Assembly: GCF_030345075.1 (NCBI RefSeq) | Contig: NZ_CP128361.1 | Coordinates: 1,054,001-1,118,000 of the forward strand | Length of the DNA: 64,000 bases | Reading direction: 5' to 3' | DNA from: Solwaraspora sp. WMMA2065 | GTDB lineage: Bacteria > Actinomycetota > Actinomycetes > Mycobacteriales > Micromonosporaceae | Shown: one piece after another, positions 16,972 to 23,998 of the stretch | How positions within the stretch are numbered: position 1 is the first letter of the stretch | How the letters are laid out: each line of letters opens with the position of its first letter | Translations under genes and position numbers: made by a program | The notes under the pieces: model-generated | Database searches by the model: none | What the model saw: the letters and a program-made list of their open reading frames with translations, nothing else | Told to the model about the DNA's origin: nothing

Positions 16972-19065
16972 TTGATCGCGTACCTGCGGGCCGCGGGCGC
17001 CAGCCTCGTGCTGGACGCCCGTGGCCCGTACCCACCGGTCGTCCTGCACTGGGGCGGCGACCTCGGCGACCTCACCGAGGCCGAGTTGACCGACCTGGCC
17101 GACGCGGCGGTCCCACCGGTGCCGCCCAGTGCGGTCGACCAGCCGCTGCGACTCACCCTGCTGCCCACCCCGGGCCAGGGCTGGACCGGCCGGCCCGGCA
17201 TCGCCGGACACTGGGCCGGCCGGCCCGTTGACGACCTGCGGTTGCACACCGTCGGCCGGACCGGTCCCCGTGACCTGGTAATCGAGTGCGGCTGCGCCGC
17301 CGGCGGGCTGCGGGTCAGCACCGACGTCTCGCTCAGCGAGCAGGGCGTCCTACGGCTCCGCCACCAGGTGCGCAACATCGCCGAGGTCGACCTGCACCTG
17401 GCCGCGGCGGACGTCGTACTGCCGGTGCCGGAGCGGGCCGAGGAGGTGCTCGACTTCACCGGGCTCTGGGCCAACGAGCGGCGTCCGCAGCGCAGCCGAC
17501 TGCGCGACGGTACGTGGACGCGGTCCACCCGCCACGGCCGGCCCGGCCACGACGACCCGTACCTGATGGTCGCCGGCACCGCCGGGTTCGGGTTCCGGCA
17601 CGGCCAGGTGTGGGCGGTGCACCTGGCGTGGAGCGGCGACAAGCAGCTGTACGCCGAACGCCAGGCCACCGGGCAGAGCCTGCTCGGCGCCGGTGAACTG
17701 CTCGCCCCCGGCGAGCTGATCCTGCCGCCCGACGGCACGTACACCACCCCGTGGACGGTCGCCGCGTTCTCCGCCGACGGCCTCGACGGTCTCTCCGCGC
17801 GGCTGCACGGCTGGATCCGGGCCCGCCGCCCGCTGCCCGGGCCCCGGCCGGTGGTGCTCAACACCTGGGAGGCGGTCTACTTCGACCACGATCTCGACCG
17901 GCTGACCCGGCTGGTCGACGCCGCCGCGCAGGTCGGCGTCGAACGTTTCGTCCTCGACGACGGCTGGTTCACCGGCCGGGTCGACGACCGGCGGGCGCTC
18001 GGCGACTGGTCCGTCGACCCGCGGCGCTGGCCGGCCGGTCTGGGGCCACTGATCGACCGGGTCCGCGCCCGGCGGATGGACTTCGGGCTGTGGGTGGAAC
18101 CGGAGATGGTCAGCCCCGACTCCGACCTGGCCCGTGCCCACCCCGACTGGCTGCTCGGGCCGACGCACGCGCCGACCTGGCGGCACCAGCGGGTGCTCGA
18201 CCTGGACAACCCGGACGCCTACCGGTATCTGCGGGAGCGGCTCGGCGCGCTGCTCGAGGCGTACCCGATCGCCTACCTGAAGTGGGACCACAACCGGGAC
18301 CTGCTCGCCGCGACCGGCGCGCACCGGCAGACCACGGCGCTGTACCGGCTCCTGGCCGACCTGCGGGTGGCCCACCCCGACCTGGAGATCGAAAGCTGCG
18401 CCTCCGGCGGAGGCCGCATCGACCTGGGCATCGGTGAACTGGTCGACCGGTTCTGGACCTCCGACACCAACGACCCGCTCGACCGGCAGCGGATCCTGCG
18501 TTGGACCAGTGTGCTGATGCCGCTGGAGTACCTCGGCGGGCATTTGGGCGCCGGCACCGCGCACGTCACCGGCCGGGCCACCGACCTGAGTTTCCGACTG
18601 GCCACCGCGCTGTTCGGGCACGCCGGCATCGAATGGGACCTGACCACCGCGACCGACGCCGAACGCGCCGACGTCGCCGAGTGGGTCGCCGCGTACCGGC
18701 GGCTGCGGCCGTTGCTGCACACCGGGACGCTGGTCCGCACCGACAGCCCGGATCCGGCCCGGCAGCTGTATGGGGTCGTCGCCGCCGACCGGCGTACCGG
18801 CGTGTACGCCCTGGTGGCGCTCGACGCGGCGCGGTCCGCGCTACCGGTGCCGCTGCGGCTGCCCGGTCTCGACCCGCAGCGCCGCTACCGGGTGAGCCCA
18901 CTGCGGATCGGCCCGGTGCCGGCGACGCTGCAGGTGCGGCCGCCGGCCTGGCTTCAGCGGGGCGAGGCGACCCTGCCCGGCCGGGTGCTGGCCGAGGTCG
19001 GACTGCCCGCACCGCTGCTGCACCCGCAACAGGCGGCGCTGTTCACCGCCGAGGCGGTCGGCTGA
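16972..19065 (+). CDS. Alpha-galactosidase, glycoside hydrolase family 36
   Basis: Cytoplasmic enzyme of 697 residues that removes terminal alpha-galactose, e.g. from melibiose or raffinose-type sugars. Family motifs occur in order: NTWEAVYFDHD, FVLDDGWF, LWVEPEMV, the nucleophile Asp439 in YLKWDHNRD, ESCASGGGRIDLG, and the acid/base Asp498 in SDTNDPLDRQRI. The start is TTG 16972, four bases after the binding-protein stop; no better start is nearby and the N-terminal beta-domain begins directly after it. With GH42 in the same operon, the locus can open both alpha- and beta-galactosides. Confidence 0.93.
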   Translation: MIAYLRAAGASLVLDARGPYPPVVLHWGGDLGDLTEAELTDLADAAVPPVPPSAVDQPLRLTLLPTPGQGWTGRPGIAGHWAGRPVDDLRLHTVGRTGPRDLVIECGCAAGGLRVSTDVSLSEQGVLRLRHQVRNIAEVDLHLAAADVVLPVPERAEEVLDFTGLWANERRPQRSRLRDGTWTRSTRHGRPGHDDPYLMVAGTAGFGFRHGQVWAVHLAWSGDKQLYAERQATGQSLLGAGELLAPGELILPPDGTYTTPWTVAAFSADGLDGLSARLHGWIRARRPLPGPRPVVLNTWEAVYFDHDLDRLTRLVDAAAQVGVERFVLDDGWFTGRVDDRRALGDWSVDPRRWPAGLGPLIDRVRARRMDFGLWVEPEMVSPDSDLARAHPDWLLGPTHAPTWRHQRVLDLDNPDAYRYLRERLGALLEAYPIAYLKWDHNRDLLAATGAHRQTTALYRLLADLRVAHPDLEIESCASGGGRIDLGIGELVDRFWTSDTNDPLDRQRILRWTSVLMPLEYLGGHLGAGTAHVTGRATDLSFRLATALFGHAGIEWDLTTATDAERADVAEWVAAYRRLRPLLHTGTLVRTDSPDPARQLYGVVAADRRTGVYALVALDAARSALPVPLRLPGLDPQRRYRVSPLRIGPVPATLQVRPPAWLQRGEATLPGRVLAEVGLPAPLLHPQQAALFTAEAVG

Positions 19066-19203
19066 GCGCACGCCTGAAGATCGTTCCTCAGCCGGGTCGC
19101 CGGCGCGTCACCGGCCGCCCACCGTGCCCCGTGCCGCGTTGACGGCCGGGTGACGCGGTGTCGGCGAAGGTCAGGTCCACCGCACGCCGTTCAGGGGGAC
19201 CAC

Positions 19204-21489
19204 ATGATCAGGACGATGCTCCGGGTCCGCGCCCGCAGCGGATTCGAGACGGTTGTGGAGTCAGCGTGGCAGGCCGTCGCCGACGACATCGGTGCGGCGC
19301 CCGGCAACCGACTGCGACAGCTGCTCGTCGACGCCACCGATTCGCGTACCTTCGTCGTGGTCACCGAGTGGGCCGACGACGACGCGTTGCGCGACCACCT
19401 CGACGGGCCCGTCGCCCGGCAGTGGGCCGACGCCGTAGCGGCCGCCTGCGAACCGCCGACCGCCGGCAGCTACCGGGTGATGCGCGGTCGGGCCGGCACC
19501 GACACCCGGATCTACGTCGACGTGCCGATCACCGTTCCCACCGACCGGATCGACGAGTTCCACCGTGGGCACGCCGAGGTCGTCAGTCGACTTTCCGGAG
19601 TGGACGGATATATGCGTGAGGAGCTGCTACGCGAACCCGGCACCCCGGTGCACCACATCTTCGCCGAGTGGAGCAGCCCGGAGCAGTTCCGCCGGTGGAT
19701 CTCCGACCCCGACCACGAGCGGGCCGAAGCCGGCCCGATCGCCGAGTTCCTCGTCGGGATCCGCCCCCGGATCTTCCACCCCGCCGACCACCCCGCCGAC
19801 CAACCGGCCGATCCGCCCGCCGATCCGCCAGCGGCAGCGGCCGACACCACCGACGTACTGATCGTCGGCGCCGGCCCGACCGGGCTCACCGCCGCGATCG
19901 AACTCGCCCGCCGCGGCGTCGACTGCCAGGTGATCGACAAACTCACCAGCCCGCCCGACCAGGCGGACAAGGCGATCGGGGTGCACTGCCGCACCATGGA
20001 GATCTGGGAGGACCAGGGCGTCGTCCGGGACGCGATGAACGCTGGCATCTGGCTGACCGGCCAAGCGGTCTTCGTCAACGGTCACCAGGTGTACCGGGGC
20101 AGCTGGGAGCTGCCGGAGCTGCCGTACGCACACCTGGGTCTGCCCCAGTACGAGACCGAACGGATCCTCACCGACCGGCTCGCCACACTCGGCGTACGGC
20201 CCCGGCGCGGCGCCGAACTGGTCGACTTCACCAGCGACGACGACGGAGTCACCGCCAACCTCGCCCACGCCGACGGCGGCACCGAGACGGTCCGCGCCAA
20301 GTTCCTCGTCGGCGCCGACGGCGCGCACAGCCGGGTACGCCAACTGCTCGGCCTCACCTTCACCGGCGGGCTGGGCCGCTTCCCGCAACTGTTCATGCTC
20401 GGCGACGTCGACGTCGACTGGGACATGCCCGCCGGCCACCTGCTGCGGTTCATCCACGAAACCGACGGCCAGCTGGACAACATGCTGGTCTGCGTACCGC
20501 TGCGGGGTGAATCCCGCTACCGGATCGCGACCATGGCGCCGCCGCGCTACTTCGCCGCCACCCGTGGCGAGAACGCCCCGCCCGGGTTCAGCGCCGAACT
20601 CGGCGAACCGACCCTCGCCGACGTGCAGGCAGTGCTGGACCAGCTCGCCCCGGCCGCAACGACCGCGGCCAACCTGCGTTGGTCGTCGATCTTCCGGATC
20701 AGTCACGGCATCGTCGACCGCTACCGCGACGGACGGGTCTTCGTCGCAGGCGACGCCGCACACCTGCATCCGCCAGCCGGCGGTCAGGGCATGAACACCG
20801 GCATCCAGGACGCCTGGAATCTGGCCTGGAAGCTGGCATTGGCGGTCCGTGGTGTCGCCGCGCCCGGCCTGCTGGACAGCTACCAGATCGAGCGCCGGCC
20901 ACAGGGGGAAGAGGTCGTCGGGCGGGCGGTGCGGCTGGCCTTCACTGACGAGTTGGAACGCGAGGACCTCGAAAGGCAGTTCCTGCAGGAGATGTCGATG
21001 CTGGTCAGCTACGCCGACAGTCCACTCGTCGGCGAGTCGCTGGCCACCGTGGACGCGCTGCGGGCCGGCCCGGCCCCGGGGGAGCGCGCTCCCGACGTGT
21101 CCGGCCTACGTCGACGCGGAGTCGGACATTCGATGCGGCTGCACGAGCTGACCCGGGGGACCCGGCACACTCTGCTGCTCTACGCCGACCGGACGGCGGA
21201 CGAGGCCACTCTGGCCGCCATCGACAAGCTCAGCGCCGACCTGCCGGATCGGACGTACGGCGAAGTCGAGGTCTACCTGCTGCTCAGCCCGGACACGCCA
21301 GCCCTGCCAGCGGACCATCCGCCGGTGCTCCACGACGCCGCCGGTGAGTTCCGGGCCGGGTACGGCACCGCCGGTGCCGCCGCTTACCTGATCCGGCCGG
21401 ACGGGTACGTCGGCTTCCGCAGCCACCCGATCGACGTCGATGCACTACGCCACCACCTGTACCTGGTGTTCAACGGCGGTGTCCGGTGA
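19204..21489 (+). CDS. Flavin-dependent aromatic monooxygenase fused to two N-terminal ABM domains
   Basis: Unusual 761-residue fusion. Residues ~1-95 and ~100-195 are two antibiotic-biosynthesis-monooxygenase (ABM) ferredoxin-like domains (TFVVVTEWADDDALRDHL; HHIFAEWSSPEQFRRWI). A Pro/Asp/Ala linker built on HPAD/PPAD repeats (192-214) leads into a class A flavoprotein hydroxylase with GAGPTG (222-227), VGADGAHSRVR (~367) and VFVAGDAAHLHPPAGGQGMN (~510-530). The C-terminal ~130 residues resemble the thioredoxin-like cap of PgaE-type polyketide hydroxylases. ABM domains oxidise anthrone-type polyketides without cofactor, and the flavin part hydroxylates or performs Baeyer-Villiger oxidation. 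ATG 19204 follows AGGGGGA. It opens a four-gene cassette. Confidence 0.88.
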   Translation: MIRTMLRVRARSGFETVVESAWQAVADDIGAAPGNRLRQLLVDATDSRTFVVVTEWADDDALRDHLDGPVARQWADAVAAACEPPTAGSYRVMRGRAGTDTRIYVDVPITVPTDRIDEFHRGHAEVVSRLSGVDGYMREELLREPGTPVHHIFAEWSSPEQFRRWISDPDHERAEAGPIAEFLVGIRPRIFHPADHPADQPADPPADPPAAAADTTDVLIVGAGPTGLTAAIELARRGVDCQVIDKLTSPPDQADKAIGVHCRTMEIWEDQGVVRDAMNAGIWLTGQAVFVNGHQVYRGSWELPELPYAHLGLPQYETERILTDRLATLGVRPRRGAELVDFTSDDDGVTANLAHADGGTETVRAKFLVGADGAHSRVRQLLGLTFTGGLGRFPQLFMLGDVDVDWDMPAGHLLRFIHETDGQLDNMLVCVPLRGESRYRIATMAPPRYFAATRGENAPPGFSAELGEPTLADVQAVLDQLAPAATTAANLRWSSIFRISHGIVDRYRDGRVFVAGDAAHLHPPAGGQGMNTGIQDAWNLAWKLALAVRGVAAPGLLDSYQIERRPQGEEVVGRAVRLAFTDELEREDLERQFLQEMSMLVSYADSPLVGESLATVDALRAGPAPGERAPDVSGLRRRGVGHSMRLHELTRGTRHTLLLYADRTADEATLAAIDKLSADLPDRTYGEVEVYLLLSPDTPALPADHPPVLHDAAGEFRAGYGTAGAAAYLIRPDGYVGFRSHPIDVDALRHHLYLVFNGGVR

Positions 21490-21896
21490 CCGCCGCTCCC
21501 CAGAACCAGACAGACCAAGTGAACCGGACAAACCAGATGAGCCGGACAGGCCAGATGAATCGGGCGGACCTGGTGCCGGGTCCCGTCCGCGCCGTGCTGT
21601 CGATGCGGACCCGCCCCGGGTGCGAGCGGCGGTTCGAGACCGAGTGGCAGGCCATCGCCGATCAGATCCGCACCCTCGACGGCTGCCTGCGCCAGGACCT
21701 GGTCCGCGACGCCGACGATCCCCGCAGCTACCTGATCATCACCGACTGGGCGGACCGGGAACGCCTCGACGCGTTCGGCCGCAGCGCGCAGCGCGACCGG
21801 CTGCTGCGGGTGATCCGGGAGCTGCGCGAATCCGCGCAGCGGCACACCTACCAGGTGCTGCACAGCGTGCCGAGCGAACGAGAGGAGCACCGATGA
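21486..21896 (+). CDS. ABM-domain monooxygenase (free-standing)
   Basis: Small protein of 136 residues with one antibiotic-biosynthesis-monooxygenase domain, residues ~35-120 (VRAVLSMRTRPGCERRFETE, YLIITDWADRERLDAF). It is related to the two ABM units fused to the preceding gene. The family includes ActVA-Orf6-like quinone-forming enzymes. The N-terminal ~25 residues are Asn/Gln/Arg rich with repeats (QVNRTNQMSRTGQMNRA). The start GTG overlaps the upstream stop by four bases, but ATG 21537 or 21555 nearer to the domain are possible. The stop overlaps the P450 start (ATGA). Confidence 0.82.
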   Translation: MTAAPQNQTDQVNRTNQMSRTGQMNRADLVPGPVRAVLSMRTRPGCERRFETEWQAIADQIRTLDGCLRQDLVRDADDPRSYLIITDWADRERLDAFGRSAQRDRLLRVIRELRESAQRHTYQVLHSVPSEREEHR

Positions 21897-23161
21897 CCGC
21901 CGATCCGCGACCGGCCGAGCCGGTCGGATCCGCTGAGCAGGCCGTCCCGGCGGCGGAGTTCTACACCGACGGGTACGCCGCCGACCCGTACCCCACCTAC
22001 GCCCGGATGCGTGCGCAGTGCCCGGTCCGGTTGGTCGCCTCACCCCGGTTCGACTCCTATCTGATCACCCGCTACGACGACGCGCGGGCAGCGTTGACCG
22101 ATCCGCGGCTGTCCAAGGACCTGTACGGCCCGGAAGGCCACTACCTGCGGTTCTTCGGGCCGAACTCGGAGGGCCTGAACAAGAACATGCTCAACTCGGA
22201 TCCGCCGGAACACAGCCGGCTGCGCCGGCTGGTGTCGCAGGCGTTCGCGCCCCGGCGTATCGAGGCCCTGCGGCCCCGGATCGGCCAGGTCGTCGACGAC
22301 CTGCTCGACAAGTTCGCACCGAGGGGCGAGGCGGACCTGATGCACGAGTTCGCCGTACCGCTGCCGATGGTGGTGATCTGCGAGCTGCTCGGCGTGCCGA
22401 CACCCGACCACGAACAGGTGCTCGGCTGGACCCAGGTGATCCGGACCTCCGGGTCGGCCAGCCGGCCGCCCGACCAGGAGCGGGCAGCGGTGCAGCAGGT
22501 GCAGGCGCAGCTGCACGACTACCTGACCGGACTGGTCCGGGCCAAACGCGCGACGCCGGCCGACGACATGCTCACCGCCCTGATCGATGCCTGTGACCAC
22601 GATGGGGCGCTCACCGAACGGGAGCTGGTCTCCACCGCGTTCCTGCTGCTGTTCGCCGGTCACCAGACCACCGCCGACTTCATCGGCAACGCCATGCTGG
22701 CCCTGTTGACCAACCCCGGACAGTACGAGCTGCTGCTGGCCCGGCCCGAGCTGCTGCCAGCGGCCGTCGAGGAGCTGCTGCGCTTCGACGGCCCGCTGCC
22801 GATCGCCAGCCCCCGGGTGGCTACCGAGGACGTCGAGTACGACGGTGTCCGCATCCCGCGCGGGGCGGCGGTCGGGGTGGTGCTCAACTCGGCCAACCGC
22901 GACCCGGACCACTTCACCGACCCCGACCGCCTCGACGTGACCAGCGAACGTGGACCCCACCTGGGCTTCGGCCACGGGGTGCACTACTGCCTGGGTGTTT
23001 CGCTGGCCCGTATCGAGGCCCGGACCGGCATCGGCGGGCTGTTGCGCCGGCTGCCGGACCTGCGGCTGGCCGTACCCGCCGCCGAACTGCGCCGACTCCC
23101 GGCGGCCTCGCCGTTTCGCGGGCTGCTCGAGCTGCCGGTCCGGTTCACCGCCACCGGCTGA
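21893..23161 (+). CDS. Cytochrome P450
   Basis: Soluble bacterial P450 of 422 residues. The heme loop is FGHGVHYCLG with Cys366 as ligand, the ExxR motif is EELLRF, and the I-helix reads AGHQTT (255-260). Gln258 replaces the usual acidic residue of AG(D/E)T-type helices, which may alter proton delivery. ATG 21893 overlaps the ABM gene stop. The position, between ABM oxygenases and a TcmI-like cyclase, points to hydroxylation or coupling of an aromatic polyketide. No ferredoxin gene is adjacent, so redox partners must come from elsewhere. Confidence 0.93.
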   Translation: MTADPRPAEPVGSAEQAVPAAEFYTDGYAADPYPTYARMRAQCPVRLVASPRFDSYLITRYDDARAALTDPRLSKDLYGPEGHYLRFFGPNSEGLNKNMLNSDPPEHSRLRRLVSQAFAPRRIEALRPRIGQVVDDLLDKFAPRGEADLMHEFAVPLPMVVICELLGVPTPDHEQVLGWTQVIRTSGSASRPPDQERAAVQQVQAQLHDYLTGLVRAKRATPADDMLTALIDACDHDGALTERELVSTAFLLLFAGHQTTADFIGNAMLALLTNPGQYELLLARPELLPAAVEELLRFDGPLPIASPRVATEDVEYDGVRIPRGAAVGVVLNSANRDPDHFTDPDRLDVTSERGPHLGFGHGVHYCLGVSLARIEARTGIGGLLRRLPDLRLAVPAAELRRLPAASPFRGLLELPVRFTATG

Positions 23162-23174
23162 CGTACCACCGGTC

Positions 23175-23236
23175 ACCGGGCGAACCGACCCGGCCGATCC
23201 ACCACCGACCACCGGGCGAACCGACCCGGCCGATCC
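23175..23236 (+). repeat. Direct repeat between P450 and cyclase genes
   Basis: A 26-base unit beginning accgggcgaaccgaccc occurs perfectly at 23175-23200 and 23211-23236, separated by 10 bases. It fills most of the 98-base gap between the P450 stop and the cyclase start. It is not palindromic; it may simply be a local duplication in the leader of the cyclase gene. Confidence 0.75.
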
Positions 23237-23259
23237 CCACCGTTCTGCGAGGAGTTGTC

Positions 23260-23946
23260 ATGGTCTTCCGCAACGTGATCGTCTGCCGCATGGTGCCGGG
23301 CAGCGAGGACAAGATCGCCAAGACTTTCGGCCACTACGACAGGGCCACCCGGCCGCAGGACTTCGGCGTCATCGGGCGCATCCTGCTGTCCCACCACGAC
23401 CTCTACATTCACATCGTCGAACGCAACGAGGACCCGGCGATCTCCGGGCAGACCCGGGGCCTGCCCGCGTTCAAGGAGATCGCCGAGGCGATCGGCCCGT
23501 ACGTCACCCCGTACCCGCGCAACTGGCAGAACCCGTCGCACTCGGTGGCCAAGGAGTTCTACCGCTGGACCGCGGAAGGGACCGGCCCGGCGGAAGGGAC
23601 CGGCCCGGACCCGGCCGGCCGGCATCTGACCGTGATCGTCGGGCGGATCAAGCCCGGCGCGGAGGACAACGTCGCCCGGATCTTCACCGAATCCGACGCC
23701 GGCACGCTGCCGGTCGAGATGAGCGTGACCGCGCGCTGGCTCTACTCGATCGACGACGTCTACGTGCACCTGCTGGAACGCTCGGTCCCGCACACCGCCG
23801 ACGACGCGCGGATCCACGACAAGCCGAAGTTCGGCAAGATCATGGAGGAGCTGAGCCCGTACATCAGCCCGTACAACCAGGACGCCTGGCGTGGCCCGGT
23901 GGACGCGGTCGCCAAGGAGTACTACCGCTGGCGGGCCGAGGACTGA
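23260..23946 (+). CDS. Tandem TcmI-family polyketide cyclase
   Basis: A 228-residue protein made of two copies of the TcmI-type polyketide cyclase fold. Copy 1 is residues ~1-105 (VIVCRMVPGSEDKIAKTFGHYD, ending VAKEFYRW). Copy 2 is ~125-226 (TVIVGRIKPGAEDNVARIFTESD, ending VAKEYYRW). The linker contains a perfect 18-base tandem repeat (23573-23608) encoding AEGTGP twice. TcmI proteins direct late-ring closure of aromatic polyketides. The gene ends the cassette and is convergent with the DUF6493 gene. ATG 23260 has GAGGAG (23249-23254) upstream. Single-domain TcmI proteins are ~110 residues, so this is an internal duplication/fusion. Confidence 0.87.
   Translation: MVFRNVIVCRMVPGSEDKIAKTFGHYDRATRPQDFGVIGRILLSHHDLYIHIVERNEDPAISGQTRGLPAFKEIAEAIGPYVTPYPRNWQNPSHSVAKEFYRWTAEGTGPAEGTGPDPAGRHLTVIVGRIKPGAEDNVARIFTESDAGTLPVEMSVTARWLYSIDDVYVHLLERSVPHTADDARIHDKPKFGKIMEELSPYISPYNQDAWRGPVDAVAKEYYRWRAED
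23573..23608 (+). repeat. In-frame 18-bp tandem repeat in cyclase linker
   Basis: Two perfect copies of cggaagggaccggcccgg lie head to tail and encode part of the inter-domain linker (AEGTGP twice) of the tandem TcmI-like protein. Copy number could vary between strains without breaking the frame. Confidence 0.85.
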
Positions 23947-23955
23947 CTCCGACGG

Positions 23956-23998
23956 CGCCGCCTCCCGGTCAGCACCGGCCGGCTATCGGGAGGCGGCG
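23956..23998. terminator. Bidirectional terminator between convergent genes
   Basis: A perfect 12-bp inverted repeat (23956-23967 with 23987-23998, arm cgccgcctcccg) surrounds a 19-base loop. It follows the cyclase stop by 10 bases; its right arm lies within the last codons of the opposing DUF6493 gene. Confidence 0.65.
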
